Below are positions 8,341-19,200 of a stretch of DNA of 33,274 nucleotides, piece after piece. Position 1 is the first letter of the stretch, and each line of letters begins with the position of its first letter. The position numbers and the translations under genes are program-made. The notes beneath the pieces were generated by a model. The model did not search any database and was not told where the DNA came from. It saw only the letters and a list, made by a program, of their open reading frames with translations. The DNA is from Alphaproteobacteria bacterium (GTDB taxonomy: Bacteria > Pseudomonadota > Alphaproteobacteria > Rhizobiales > JAKIUO01): the NCBI GenBank assembly GCA_024279115.1, contig JAJRRW010000068.1, positions 86,860-120,133 of the forward strand, written 5' to 3'.

Positions 8341-8981
8341 GAGCCTGCTCCTTTGCCATCTTTGTTTTTCGAGCTGTCCCTCGACAAGAGTTGGGCTCGC
8401 TTGAATCTGAAAAACGCCAACCCCTCGCGCACCGCTTTAACGACTGCGCGCGGGGTGATGGTGGCGCCCGAAAACTGGTCAAACATGCCGCCGTCCTTTT
8501 TCACAGCCCATCTGGAACGCGGCGTATTTTGCAGCGAGAGGCCATCAAAACGGGTGATCCAGTCGCTTTTTTCAACCTCGATCCCGTCGCCAAGCCCCGG
8601 CGTTTCTTCATGAGACAGCACCCGCACGCCAAGCACCTCGCCGCTGGCAGCAATGCCCATGATCAATTGAATACTGCGATACCCCTGGACGGTCTGCAAA
8701 AAGGCAATCGCCGTTATGTTGCCCCCCTTACGGGCTCGATAAATTTTGTGCGATTTGCCCAAAGCATCTTCCACATGCATTACCCCGGTGGTCAAATCAT
8801 TGTCGTGCAGCCGCTTGGGGATAACGATTTCTAACGAACGCACCAGATCCTCATATTGGCGATCCTTGATCGATTGCTTTGTGGCCATATTGCCAAGGAT
8901 CAAAAACACTGCGGCCACCAGCGCAATGCCCCCCAACAATCCCGCATGCACCAGCGGACTCTTGCGCTCCTCAATCTTCAT
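8337..8981 (-). CDS. rnfG: Ion-translocating oxidoreductase subunit G (covalent FMN)
   Basis: 214 aa; FMN attachment motif [14 protein letters not shown]. Confidence 0.93.
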   Translation of the reverse strand: MKIEERKSPLVHAGLLGGIALVAAVFLILGNMATKQSIKDRQYEDLVRSLEIVIPKRLHDNDLTTGVMHVEDALGKSHKIYRARKGGNITAIAFLQTVQGYRSIQLIMGIAASGEVLGVRVLSHEETPGLGDGIEVEKSDWITRFDGLSLQNTPRSRWAVKKDGGMFDQFSGATITPRAVVKAVREGLAFFRFKRAQLLSRDSSKNKDGKGAGS

Positions 8982-10066
8982 TGAACACCTCCCCCCGGCT
9001 GCTTGCTGGCCAGCGGCTCACCGCTTTTGGAGCGCCCGAAAATACGCGGTTTGATATAGTGGTCAATGAGTGGCGTCATGGCATTCATCAAAAGAATCGC
9101 AAAACCCACCCCTTCGGGGAAGATCGAATAAGCGCGGATCAAAAAGGTCAGCAGGCCAACGCCTGCACCAAAAATCAGCCGCCCCGTATTGGAGACGGGC
9201 TGGGTGACATAATCGGTGGCAATGAAAAAAGCGCCAAGCACAAATCCACCGGGACAAAGATGGGTGAGCACGCCGGGGTGATAGGCGGGATTGAAAAAAT
9301 GCGCGACGCTGGCGATCAGCGCCATGCTGGCAAACATGGCAACCGGCGTATGCCAGCTGATAATACGCATGAGCAGCAAAAACACGCCGCCGACAATAAG
9401 CAGCAGCGCCGACATCTCCCCCATACTGCCGGGCAACGCCCCGAGCATGGCGGTTTGCAGATCCCCCACCAGGCCAGTAGCTCCCTCGATTGATTGTCCA
9501 TCGAACTGCAACACTTTGATCTGCGTCAGGGTCGAGGCGCTGGTCAAGGCATCAATATTGATGCCGCCCCCGAAAATCAAATTCATCGCTTGCATGAAGC
9601 TGGGGCTGTGTTCCGCAAACAAGGGCTGGGGCTGCATGAAAAAGGTCATTTCGAGAGGAAAGGAAATCAGCAGGGCAATGCGCGCCACCATGGCCGGGTT
9701 GAAAATGTTTTGCCCCAGCCCCCCGTAAATATGCTTGCCAAGCACAATCGCGATAAAGCCCCCCAGCACACCAATCCACCACGGCGCCCATGGTGGCAGC
9801 GCCATGGCCACCAGCCAGCCCGTCAGCACCGCCGAGCCATCCAGCAAAAACGGGGTCACCGGTTTTTTGGCAATCAGCAGTGACAAGGCTTCAAACAACA
9901 GGCTTGAAGCAAGGATGATAAAAAACAAAATGATGGCGGGCCAGCCATACTGATAGAGGCTGAACAGGGTGGCCGGAGCCAGCGCCAGCATGACCAGCAA
10001 CATGGTCCGCGGTACACTGGTGGTGGCGTGGGTAAAGGGCGCGCTGATGATTTTTGCCCGGCTCAT
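8978..10066 (-). CDS. rnfD: Ion-translocating oxidoreductase subunit D
   Basis: 362 aa NqrB/RnfD membrane protein; LTGWLVAMALPPWAPWWIGVLGGFIAIVLGKHIYGGLGQNIFNPAM. Confidence 0.93.
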   Translation of the reverse strand: MSRAKIISAPFTHATTSVPRTMLLVMLALAPATLFSLYQYGWPAIILFFIILASSLLFEALSLLIAKKPVTPFLLDGSAVLTGWLVAMALPPWAPWWIGVLGGFIAIVLGKHIYGGLGQNIFNPAMVARIALLISFPLEMTFFMQPQPLFAEHSPSFMQAMNLIFGGGINIDALTSASTLTQIKVLQFDGQSIEGATGLVGDLQTAMLGALPGSMGEMSALLLIVGGVFLLLMRIISWHTPVAMFASMALIASVAHFFNPAYHPGVLTHLCPGGFVLGAFFIATDYVTQPVSNTGRLIFGAGVGLLTFLIRAYSIFPEGVGFAILLMNAMTPLIDHYIKPRIFGRSKSGEPLASKQPGGGVQ

Positions 10067-11580
10067 GCCTTGCCCTCCCCCTCTTGTGCTTCTTGCGCTT
10101 CTTGGGCTTTTTTACGAGCCGCAATGGCCTGCTTGCGCGCCTCTTGTTTGGCTTTTTTCTGACGCGCTTTTTCCTCGGCCCGCAGCAAGCGCTCATCCGC
10201 CAAACGCTTCAAGCGCTTGGCGCGCGCCACCTCTTGTCTCATCAAAAGGGCCTGCCCCTTGCCATAATGATAGAATTGCACAAGCGGGATATGGGACGGG
10301 CAGACATAGGCACAGGCCCCGCACAAAATACAATCGGCAAGACCTGCTTCAAGAGCCGGTTCGATCTTTTCATTGCTCACCAGCACAAACAAATCTTGCG
10401 GCTGCAAACCACAAGGACAGGCGGGGATACAGGCTCCGCAGCGAATACAAGGGCGATGGATACCGGGCTTGACCTCTGTTTTTGTCAACGCCAAAATACC
10501 AGTGGTTCCCTTGGTGACCGGCACCTCAAGATCGCTAAACGGCACCCCCATCATCGGCCCACCGATCAACATCTGCTCTGGTGTTTGCGAAAATCCCCCG
10601 CACAGCTCCACCAGATGGCCGATCTTTGTGCCCAGCAGGACCTCAAAATTTCCCGGATTATTGATGGCTCCCCCCGACACCGTGACAATGCGCGAGACCA
10701 GTGGCTGGCCATATCGCACCGCTTTATGGATGGCATGGGCGGTACCGACATTATTGACAATCATGCCAAGGGCCGATGGCAAGGAGCCAGCGGGCACTTC
10801 CTGGCCGGTGAGCGCTTTTATAAGGTGTTTTTCAGACCCCATGGGATAACGGGTTGGCACCAGCACCACCTTCATGCCTTCACGCAAGCCAATAGCTGCG
10901 CGCATGGCCTCAGCTGCCTGCTCGCGGCGATCTTCAATGGCGATGATGACCTCGGGCACGTTCAAAATATGCTGCAGGATGGAAATCCCGTCGACAATCT
11001 TTGGTGCCTGCTCGCGCATCAACCGATCATCATTGGTGAGATAGGGTTCACATTCCGCGCCATTGATAATCAAGCTATGCAAGTCGTAGCGCGTACGGGT
11101 CTCCAATTTGGCAGCGGTTGGAAACATCGCCCCGCCCAGCCCGACAATGCCGCTTTGCTGGATGCGCGCCACAAGTTCGGCAAAAGAACTGGTCTTGGGA
11201 TCAAGCGGTGCTGGCAGCTCTCCCCAGACATCTGCCCCGTCCGGTTCAAGCATCACCATGATTTCCGACAGGCCCGAGGGGTGCGGCGCGCGCTGCATCT
11301 CAATGCCGGTAATGCGCCCCGAAGTTGAGGCATGTACCGGTGCGGTGATGGCAGTGTTGCTGCCCCCCCCCTCCAGACATCCCTTGGCGCACAGGCCAAT
11401 CAACTGCCCCTTGCTGACCAGATCCCCGACCTGCACCAAGGGCTTGGCAGCCATGCCAATATGTTGATGCATGGGCAAGCACAGCTCTGCTGGCAGCGGC
11501 ACGCCCAGGATAGCCCTGTAAGCGCTTAGCTCTTTATGGTCTTTGGGGTGCACGCCGCCCGCCACCTCGAACAATGCCAT
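10063..11580 (-). CDS. rnfC: Ion-translocating oxidoreductase subunit C
   Basis: MALFEVAGGVHPKDHKELSAYRAI...; two intact 4Cys motifs CIRCGACIPACP and CILCGACAYVCPS. Start at 11580 overlaps the rnfB stop (TGATG), replacing the longer ORF call to 11817. Confidence 0.93.
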   Translation of the reverse strand: MALFEVAGGVHPKDHKELSAYRAILGVPLPAELCLPMHQHIGMAAKPLVQVGDLVSKGQLIGLCAKGCLEGGGSNTAITAPVHASTSGRITGIEMQRAPHPSGLSEIMVMLEPDGADVWGELPAPLDPKTSSFAELVARIQQSGIVGLGGAMFPTAAKLETRTRYDLHSLIINGAECEPYLTNDDRLMREQAPKIVDGISILQHILNVPEVIIAIEDRREQAAEAMRAAIGLREGMKVVLVPTRYPMGSEKHLIKALTGQEVPAGSLPSALGMIVNNVGTAHAIHKAVRYGQPLVSRIVTVSGGAINNPGNFEVLLGTKIGHLVELCGGFSQTPEQMLIGGPMMGVPFSDLEVPVTKGTTGILALTKTEVKPGIHRPCIRCGACIPACPCGLQPQDLFVLVSNEKIEPALEAGLADCILCGACAYVCPSHIPLVQFYHYGKGQALLMRQEVARAKRLKRLADERLLRAEEKARQKKAKQEARKQAIAARKKAQEAQEAQEGEGKA

Positions 11581-12158
11581 CACTCCGTGCTCCTCGTTGC
11601 AAGCTGCAAGGATGGGGACGCGGATTGTGGCGAGAGCGGCTTTGGCCAGTTCCAGGATTGCACGCTGGCCTGTTTGGTCGCCACTGGCACCATCTCGATA
11701 CAATCGGTTGGACAGACCTCCAGACAGGCCGCCCCGCCAACGCAGGCTGAGGCGATCACCGTGTGAAGTTTTTTCGGGGCACCAATAATGCAATCGGTTG
11801 GACAAACCAAAATGCACTTCGTGCAGCCGATGCAGCGTTCCTCATGAACAAAAGCCACAAGCGGTTCATGGTCCATCGTGCTCAGATCAATCTCGATATG
11901 CAGTTTTTCAGCCAGCTTGGCGGCCAGTGCCACCCCGCCCGGGGGACATAAAGTCACCTCAACCTCGCCAGCCGACAAGGCCTCAGCGGCCGGGCGACAG
12001 CCCACAAAACCGCACTGCCCGCATTGCAGGTTTGGCAACATCTGCTCCAGCTCATCGGCCAGCGGATCTGTTTCCACTGATAAGAAACGCGCTGCCATCG
12101 ACAAGACAATGCCCAGAAACAGGCCAAGGAGCGCCAGTGCGCCAGCAGCAATCAGCAT
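11580..12158 (-). CDS. rnfB: Ion-translocating oxidoreductase subunit B
   Basis: N-terminal TM, LQCGQCGFVGCRPAAEAL...CPPGG cluster motif, first ferredoxin motif CIGCTKCILVCPTDC, degenerate second motif CVGGAACLEVCPTDC. Confidence 0.93.
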   Translation of the reverse strand: MLIAAGALALLGLFLGIVLSMAARFLSVETDPLADELEQMLPNLQCGQCGFVGCRPAAEALSAGEVEVTLCPPGGVALAAKLAEKLHIEIDLSTMDHEPLVAFVHEERCIGCTKCILVCPTDCIIGAPKKLHTVIASACVGGAACLEVCPTDCIEMVPVATKQASVQSWNWPKPLSPQSASPSLQLATRSTE

Positions 12159-12220
12159 TTTTCCCCCCTCTCCCTATCGCCCATTTTTACGTGCCTTGCC
12201 TGTTTTCTCACCCGGGCGAT

Positions 12221-12799
12221 CTATTTGACCAATACCGAAAATCCCATAAAGGCCATGGACAACATGCCAGCGGTTATAAATCCGATGGGAGCCCCCTTGA
12301 AGGGAAGCGGTACATCGTTTAACTCAAGCCGCTCTCTGATGCCGGCAAACATCACCATCACCAGCGTAAATCCGATCGCCGAACCAAATCCATAGAGCAG
12401 GCTTTGCGTAAAGCTGTGGCCCTGATCCAGATTAAGCAACGCCACCCCCAGCACCGCGCAATTGGTGGTAATCAGCGGCAAATAAACCCCCAACACCTGA
12501 TACAGGATCGGTGAAATGCGCCGGATGGCAATTTCCGTGAACTGCACAACGGCCGCAATCACCAGTATGAACGTTACAAGACGCAAAAAATCAAGCCCCA
12601 GCGGTCGCAGGAAATAAGCCTCCAGCAGCCAGCTCAAAGCAGCCGACAAGGTCAGCACAAAAGTCGTCGCCAACCCCATGCCAATGGCCCCGGCATAGCG
12701 GTTTGAGACCCCCATGAAGGGGCAAAGCCCGAGAAATTTAACGAGCACCACATTATTTACCAGCACCGTTGACAGCAATATAAGCAGATACTGCTCCAT
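12221..12799 (-). CDS. rnfA: Ion-translocating oxidoreductase subunit A
   Basis: 192 aa; [44 protein letters not shown]. Confidence 0.96.
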   Translation of the reverse strand: MEQYLLILLSTVLVNNVVLVKFLGLCPFMGVSNRYAGAIGMGLATTFVLTLSAALSWLLEAYFLRPLGLDFLRLVTFILVIAAVVQFTEIAIRRISPILYQVLGVYLPLITTNCAVLGVALLNLDQGHSFTQSLLYGFGSAIGFTLVMVMFAGIRERLELNDVPLPFKGAPIGFITAGMLSMAFMGFSVLVK

Positions 12800-13072
12800 G
12801 TTCCCTCACTATAAATCTTACATCTATGATATATTTTTATTGCCCCCCTGACAATCAGCCAAAATTGTCGCTCATTTATCAAAAACTATCCAGCCCGTCA
12901 TGACAAGCACGCAAAAAGGCCTGTTTCTTGCGTCTTCAATAAAATGAAGCATACCTACCGCCCTGATATTTGATGCTAGCGTGTCGTTTGACGTTAAATG
13001 GATGGACCTAGATCAAGAATGGGAATACAAGGCCAAAAGAATGATCGCTTTAAGCCAGAAAAGGCCGTTTGA

Positions 13073-14434
13073 ATGCCCCGCGCAGTGAAGAAATTATTTG
13101 TCAAAACCTATGGCTGTCAAATGAACCAGTATGACAGTGATCGTCTGTTTGAAGTGATGGCTGAAATCGGCTTTGAGAGCACCGATGAAATGGCCAAGGC
13201 CGATGTGGTGGTGCTCAACACCTGCCATATCCGCGAAAAAGCCGCTGAGAAAGTCTATTCGGATCTTGGGCGCATCAAGCTGATCCGCAACAAGCGCCTG
13301 CAAAAGGGCGAAGAGACAACGATTGTTGTGGCCGGTTGCGTGGCCCAGGCCGAGGGCCGCGAAATTCTGGCCCGCGCGCCTGTGGTCAATATTGTCATCG
13401 GACCCCAGAGTTTTCACCGCCTGCCCGATTATATTTTTTCAGCCGAGCAGCACAAGCAACGCATCGTTGACACTGACTTCCCCACCGATCTCAAATTCGA
13501 GCATCTGCCCGGTCGCAGCATCAAAAAACTCAGCGCTTTTTTAACCGTGCAGGAAGGCTGCGATAAATTTTGCACATTCTGCGTGGTGCCCTATACGAGG
13601 GGGGGAGAATATTCGCGGCCGCTCAAAGAAATTGTCCGCGAAGCCAAAGAGCTTGCCCAACAAGGCAGCAAGGAGATCACCCTGCTAGGGCAAAACGTCA
13701 ATGCCTATCATGGCGCCAATAAAAAAGGCCAACCGGTGTCGCTGGCCCGGCTCATCAAAAAGATTGCCAAAATAGACGGGCTGGAGCGTATTCGCTACAC
13801 CACTTCACACCCAAATGATATGAGTACCGATCTCATCGAGGCCCACCGGGACATCGAAAAACTGATGCCCTATCTGCATTTGCCGTTCCAGTCAGGGTCT
13901 GACAAAATCCTCAAGGCCATGAACCGCGATCACCAGATCGACAAATATCTCGATATTCTTGGGCGCGTGCGCGATGTCCGGCCCGATATTGCCCTGTCGA
14001 CCGATATCATCGTTGGCTTTCCCGGCGAAACGGACCAGGATTTCGAGGCCACCATGCAATTGGTGCGCGATGTCAAATATGCCCAGGCCTATTCCTTTAC
14101 CTATAGCCCCCGCCCGGGCACCACGGCTGCAAGCATCGAAGACCAGGTCGAAAAACATGTGGCGAGCGAGCGCCTGCAACAATTGCAAGCCTTGCTGAAA
14201 GAACAGCAATTGGAGTTTAATCGCGCCCAGATTGGCAAGAAACTGCCGGTTTTGCTGGAAAAGCCTGGCCGTGAACCGGGCCAGCTGGTGGGGCGTTCTC
14301 CCTATTTGCAACTGGTGCATGTGATCGCCCCTGACGAGATGAGGGGGCAGATTGTCGAGGTGGACATTGTCGACACGACGAGAAATAGCCTTGCTGGCTC
14401 ATTGAAAAGGGCTCAAAATAAAGAGCTCGCATAA
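13073..14434 (+). CDS. miaB: tRNA-2-methylthio-N6-dimethylallyladenosine synthase
   Basis: 453 aa; [16 protein letters not shown], radical SAM motif [19 protein letters not shown]-like C-terminus. Confidence 0.97.
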   Translation: MPRAVKKLFVKTYGCQMNQYDSDRLFEVMAEIGFESTDEMAKADVVVLNTCHIREKAAEKVYSDLGRIKLIRNKRLQKGEETTIVVAGCVAQAEGREILARAPVVNIVIGPQSFHRLPDYIFSAEQHKQRIVDTDFPTDLKFEHLPGRSIKKLSAFLTVQEGCDKFCTFCVVPYTRGGEYSRPLKEIVREAKELAQQGSKEITLLGQNVNAYHGANKKGQPVSLARLIKKIAKIDGLERIRYTTSHPNDMSTDLIEAHRDIEKLMPYLHLPFQSGSDKILKAMNRDHQIDKYLDILGRVRDVRPDIALSTDIIVGFPGETDQDFEATMQLVRDVKYAQAYSFTYSPRPGTTAASIEDQVEKHVASERLQQLQALLKEQQLEFNRAQIGKKLPVLLEKPGREPGQLVGRSPYLQLVHVIAPDEMRGQIVEVDIVDTTRNSLAGSLKRAQNKELA

Positions 14435-14485
14435 TGTGTCATTAAAGATGAAAGCCCATCGGCCCAGCGCACCAAGGAGATGTGA

Positions 14486-15571
14486 TTGCCGCAAATAACC
14501 AAAAAAGGTGAAGTCAAACAGCTTGTTCTGGAATTCGAGGACAATAATCTCATTCGTGAATTGCTGGGGGAATTTGATGAAAACCTGGCCCTGATCGAAG
14601 ACCGGCTGGGCATTGAAACCCACACCAACGGCAATCTGATCACCTTGTCTGGCTCCAACAATGCCATCACAACGGCCAAATCCGTGCTGGAGGGACTTTA
14701 TCATCGTTTGCGTCACGGGGAACAGATTACACCCGCCGAAGTCGATGGCACCATCCGCCATCTCGACCCCATGATGCCGGTCGCAACGCGTGCCAATGCG
14801 CGCAAAAAAGCCCCTCGCAAACCACGTACCAAAACCGCGCAAAAAGTGCTTGTTAAAAAGGGCCCCGATGACGCCGCCCAGATCAGAACCAAAAAGCGCC
14901 TGATCACCGGCCGCACCAAACTGCAAAGCGACTATCTGCGCACCATCGACAAAAATGAACTGACCTTCTCGGTTGGCCCGGCTGGCACTGGCAAGACCTA
15001 TCTGGCGGTTGCATACGCCTCAGCCGCTCTTGAACTTGGTCTCATCGACCGGCTGATCCTGTCGCGTCCAGCCGTCGAAGCTGGCGAGCGTCTCGGATTT
15101 TTACCCGGCGATATGCGCGAGAAAATCGACCCCTATCTGCGACCGCTTTACGATGCCCTTTACGACATGCTGCCAGCCGACAAGGTAGAACTGGGACTGG
15201 AAAGCGGCGTCATCGAGATCGCCCCGCTGGCCTTTATGCGTGGCCGCACGCTCTCTCATGCGCTGATTATTCTCGATGAAGCGCAAAACTGCACCCCCAT
15301 GCAAATGAAAATGTTTCTGACCCGGCTTGGCGAGGGCTCACGCATGATCGTCACGGGGGACCCCTCGCAAATTGATCTGCCCGCCGGCACGCGCTCCGGG
15401 TTAATTGATGCGACCTCGCTGCTCCACGATATTGAAGGCATCGGCCATATCAGGTTCACGGGCAAGGATGTGGTGCGCCATGACCTCGTTACGCGTATCG
15501 TCAACGCCTATGATAATAAAGAAGAAAAGCGCCAGTCCGCGCGCAAGAAAACCACCGGGGACCCAGCATAA
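14486..15571 (+). CDS. ybeZ: PhoH-like ATPase (YbeZ family)
   Basis: 361 aa; Walker A GPAGTGKTYLAVAYA, ILDEAQNCTPMQMKMFLTRLGEGSRMIVTGDPSQIDL; TTG start behind AAGGAG. Confidence 0.94.
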   Translation: MPQITKKGEVKQLVLEFEDNNLIRELLGEFDENLALIEDRLGIETHTNGNLITLSGSNNAITTAKSVLEGLYHRLRHGEQITPAEVDGTIRHLDPMMPVATRANARKKAPRKPRTKTAQKVLVKKGPDDAAQIRTKKRLITGRTKLQSDYLRTIDKNELTFSVGPAGTGKTYLAVAYASAALELGLIDRLILSRPAVEAGERLGFLPGDMREKIDPYLRPLYDALYDMLPADKVELGLESGVIEIAPLAFMRGRTLSHALIILDEAQNCTPMQMKMFLTRLGEGSRMIVTGDPSQIDLPAGTRSGLIDATSLLHDIEGIGHIRFTGKDVVRHDLVTRIVNAYDNKEEKRQSARKKTTGDPA

Positions 15572-15573
15572 AC

Positions 15574-16074
15574 GTGCCCGAACCAACCGATCTCAGCCTT
15601 GATTTGATTATCAGCCATGAACCGTGGCGCGAGCTTGTAGCGCTTGAGCCACTGATCTCGCAAGCCGCCAGCGCTGCCTGCCAGACCGCCAGTAAACTGC
15701 GCGGCGAACAAGGCCCCTTTGCCGTGGCGATCAATCTGTCAAATGATCAACAGGTGCAGCAACTGAACCATCAGTTCAGGGGCAAAGACACCCCCACCAA
15801 TGTCCTGTCATTTCCCTTTGAAGACGATTTCCCCCAACTCCATCAAGGCCCCCTGGCGCTCGGGGATATTATTCTGGCGCTGGAAACCATTACGCGTGAA
15901 GCCAAAGACGACAACAAGCTTCAAAGCCATCATATCGCCCATCTTGTGGTGCATGGTGTTCTGCATCTGTTTGGCTATGATCACGAGGATTTGAGCGAGG
16001 CGAGCGAAATGGAACAGCTGGAGTGCCAAATTCTGTCCTCCCTGCAAATCCCTTCCCCCTATCAAACTATCTAA
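15574..16074 (+). CDS. ybeY: Endoribonuclease / rRNA maturation factor YbeY
   Basis: 166 aa, GTG start; zinc motif HLVVHGVLHLFGYDHED. Confidence 0.95.
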   Translation: MPEPTDLSLDLIISHEPWRELVALEPLISQAASAACQTASKLRGEQGPFAVAINLSNDQQVQQLNHQFRGKDTPTNVLSFPFEDDFPQLHQGPLALGDIILALETITREAKDDNKLQSHHIAHLVVHGVLHLFGYDHEDLSEASEMEQLECQILSSLQIPSPYQTI

Positions 16075-16119
16075 AACGGTGCTATTGTGCACTTTTGAAA
16101 ATCGAGGCTCCAAAACACA

Positions 16120-17220
16120 ATGAACGACCAAAATACGGTGACACCTGATTTGACTGACACCGATCCGTCTGCCGCTGATCTTGTTGACGAAGACAGTCCG
16201 GGCTTGTTGACACGTATCAAGCGACTATTGGGTCTTGCCCGCCCCCCCTCCACAAGACAACAGATTCAAAATCTGTTACATAAAGATGCGATGGCCACGG
16301 CGCGTGATTTCTCCCGTCAAGAGCGCTCCATGCTGCGCAATATCTTGCGCTTTGACACCTTGCGCGTCGATGATGTGATGCTGCCGCGCGCCGATATTAT
16401 CGCCATTGATGAGCAGGCAACTCTCAGCGAGCTGTTCAACCTGTTCGAGACCTCCTCCCATTCGCGCATCCCGCTATATCGCGAAACCCTCGATGATCCG
16501 CGCGGCATGGTCCATATAAAAGATTTGATGTTGTGGATCGCGAATCGCCAACAAGGGGACGACCATGAAACAGAAAAAACCGGGCCCAACAAAGCCCAGG
16601 GTCAGGGACTAACGACCCTGCGTCTGGTCGAGCCCCCAAAACCAATCATCAGCCTGGCCGATATTGATCTGGAGCAAACTATTGCCTCCATCAAAATTCG
16701 CCGTTCCATGCTCTATGTGCCCCCCGGCATGCCCGTGCTCGATCTGTTGTTGCGCATGCAATCAACCCGCATACATCTGGCCCTTGTGGTCGATGAATAT
16801 GGCGGCAGCGATGGCCTTGTCTCCATCGAAGATCTGGTCGAAGAAGTGGTGGGGGAAATTGAAGACGAGCACGATGTGGAAGAAGGCGCCTCGCTGATTT
16901 CTCACCCCAAGAAAGGTCTGCTCGCCAAGGCCCGTACGCCGATTGCCGAACTCGAATTGCATATTGGCTATGATCTGGTCTCCAATCAGGGTGATGATGA
17001 ATTTGATACACTGGGCGGCCTGGTATTCGCCCTTGCCAAACGGGTTCCGGTACGCGGTGAAATCGTTACTCACCCCAGCGGCATCGAGTTTGAAGTTCTG
17101 GATGCCGACCCCCGGCGCATCAAACGCCTGCGCATCCATATTCCCAACAAAGAAACTGGAAAAAAAACAGATGGTCAACCCGACCAACAGCCGCCCAAAG
17201 CACTTGATGCCGGGGAATAG
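16120..17220 (+). CDS. CBS-domain CorC/HlyC family protein
   Basis: 366 aa; [15 protein letters not shown], tandem [35 protein letters not shown]-terminal CorC_HlyC domain. Confidence 0.92.
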   Translation: MNDQNTVTPDLTDTDPSAADLVDEDSPGLLTRIKRLLGLARPPSTRQQIQNLLHKDAMATARDFSRQERSMLRNILRFDTLRVDDVMLPRADIIAIDEQATLSELFNLFETSSHSRIPLYRETLDDPRGMVHIKDLMLWIANRQQGDDHETEKTGPNKAQGQGLTTLRLVEPPKPIISLADIDLEQTIASIKIRRSMLYVPPGMPVLDLLLRMQSTRIHLALVVDEYGGSDGLVSIEDLVEEVVGEIEDEHDVEEGASLISHPKKGLLAKARTPIAELELHIGYDLVSNQGDDEFDTLGGLVFALAKRVPVRGEIVTHPSGIEFEVLDADPRRIKRLRIHIPNKETGKKTDGQPDQQPPKALDAGE

Positions 17221-18870
17221 ATGATCAGGCGCCTTCACGAACTTCGCGGCTGGCGGCAAATGGCAGCGGCCTTTGCGGCTGGCTCCCTTAGCGTCTTGTC
17301 CCAGGCCCCCTTTCATCTGTGGCCGGTGCTGTTTTTCACCCTGCCCGCGCTGATCTGGTTGATCGACGGGGCGGTTGAGCGCCACGCCCAAAACCGCAGA
17401 CTGCTGGTCAAAAAAGCGGCTGCCATTGGCTGGGCCTTTGGCTTTGGCTATTTTTTGTTTGGCCTTTACTGGATCGGCAAGGCGTTTCTTGTGGAAGCGG
17501 GCTGGTTGTTGTTTCTCATGCCCGTCGCCATGACCTTGATGCCCACAGGTCTGGCGCTGTGTTACAGCCTTGCCATTGCGCTGGCGGCGCTGTTTTGGAA
17601 GCCCGGCTGGTCGCGTATTTTGGTCCTCGCGCTATTGCTGGCTATGACGGAATATTTGCGCGGCCACATCCTGACCGGCTTTCCCTGGAATGCGCTTGGC
17701 CACATCTTTGCAGGAGAGGCCGGTCTGTCGCAACTCTCCTCGCTGTTTGGCCCCTATGCCTTATCGTTTTTTTGCGTATTGGTGTTTGGCTCCCCCGCCA
17801 TCCCTTTGTTTAAAAACCAACAAAAACAGACAGGGTTTGCAAATTTTCGCCCCGCTTTGGTGATGGCCTGCGGCTTGCTCATAGCCTCACTATGGGGTCA
17901 TTACAGGCTGGCCAATGCCAGCGACAAACAGGTCCCCAATATCGCCTTGCGGCTCGTGCAGCCCAATATCAAACAGGTGGACAAATGGCGGCCCGACAAT
18001 GCCGCCCCGATCTATCGCACCATGCTGGCGCTGTCGGCACAAAAAACCAAACGCGCTCCTCAAGGGCTAAAAACCATCACCCATCTGATCTGGCCAGAAT
18101 CTGCCCTGCCGTTTTTCATGGCCCGCTCCGTTGATGCTCTAAAGGGCATTGATGCTCTGCTCCCCGAACAGACCACACTGATCACCGGTGCCATGCGCCA
18201 AAAATCACTAAAAAAAGCACAGGATGGAGCGCATAAAGCAAACGGGGGGTCAAATAAAACACAAGACGGATCGGGGCGAGCCGTCTTCAACAGCTTGTTC
18301 GTGCTCAACGACAAGGCCCGTATCACCCGCATATTCGATAAAAAACATCTCGTACCGTTTGGCGAATATCTGCCCTTTCAATCATTGCTTGAAGCCATCG
18401 GCCTGCGCCAGATCGTGCAGGTGCGCGGGCGTTTTCAGATCGGCCAACAGCCACGCTTGATCACTCTTGATAATGCGCCGCCCTTTGCTCCCTTGATCTG
18501 CTATGAAGTGGTGTTTCCCAATGAAATCATTGAGCCGGGCGTGCGTCCCCAATGGCTGCTCAATTTGACCAATGATGCGTGGTATGGCGTCTCAACCGGC
18601 CCCTATCAGCATTTCGTTCAGTCCCGTATTCGCGCCATTGAACAAGGCCTGCCAATGGTCAGGGTGGCCAATACCGGCATATCGGGGGTCATTGATCCCT
18701 ATGGACGCATCAAACAATCCTTGCCGCTGGCCAGCAAAGGAGTGCTGGACGCCGCCTTGCCAAGGGCCATTGAAAAAACCATTTATGCGCGCTATGGAAG
18801 ATGGCTGTTCTGGCTTGTTTTAGGGGGGGCAATTGGCGTGATTCTGCTCATTGAGAGAACCAGGAACTAG
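17221..18870 (+). CDS. lnt: Apolipoprotein N-acyltransferase
   Basis: 549 aa polytopic N-terminus with nitrilase domain; catalytic elements WPESALP, FDKKHLVPFGEYLPF, PLICYEVVFP. Confidence 0.95.
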   Translation: MIRRLHELRGWRQMAAAFAAGSLSVLSQAPFHLWPVLFFTLPALIWLIDGAVERHAQNRRLLVKKAAAIGWAFGFGYFLFGLYWIGKAFLVEAGWLLFLMPVAMTLMPTGLALCYSLAIALAALFWKPGWSRILVLALLLAMTEYLRGHILTGFPWNALGHIFAGEAGLSQLSSLFGPYALSFFCVLVFGSPAIPLFKNQQKQTGFANFRPALVMACGLLIASLWGHYRLANASDKQVPNIALRLVQPNIKQVDKWRPDNAAPIYRTMLALSAQKTKRAPQGLKTITHLIWPESALPFFMARSVDALKGIDALLPEQTTLITGAMRQKSLKKAQDGAHKANGGSNKTQDGSGRAVFNSLFVLNDKARITRIFDKKHLVPFGEYLPFQSLLEAIGLRQIVQVRGRFQIGQQPRLITLDNAPPFAPLICYEVVFPNEIIEPGVRPQWLLNLTNDAWYGVSTGPYQHFVQSRIRAIEQGLPMVRVANTGISGVIDPYGRIKQSLPLASKGVLDAALPRAIEKTIYARYGRWLFWLVLGGAIGVILLIERTRN

Positions 18871-19200
18871 ATATCCACAGAGTGTGTTTTTATTTTTTAC
18901 ACTATACAGTTGAGTGACTTATGGGCCATGATGAAGGATAGTTCGCCGCGAAAAACGGCTAGCGATGGTCCTTTTGGTGCTAAACCTGTCGTAAAACTGA
19001 TCAAATGAGGCGCAAAAGAACTCGCAAATAAGTTGCATTTGCTGGCAACACACTGTTGATTATGAAAGACAGGGGCTAAAGGCGAACACTGCCTCACCCG
19101 ATTAATCAAGTTCAGGATGATATCGTTATCTGGACTGTCGTCATAACTGCCAGACAGCAAGCTTGTAAAAACAACCGGCCAAACCGCTTTGAGGACCAAC

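Noticed and set aside
10054-11328. 424-aa plus-strand ORF antisense to rnfC
   Set aside because: Mirror of the rnfC reading frame; His/Gln/Arg-rich composition typical of antisense ORFs.
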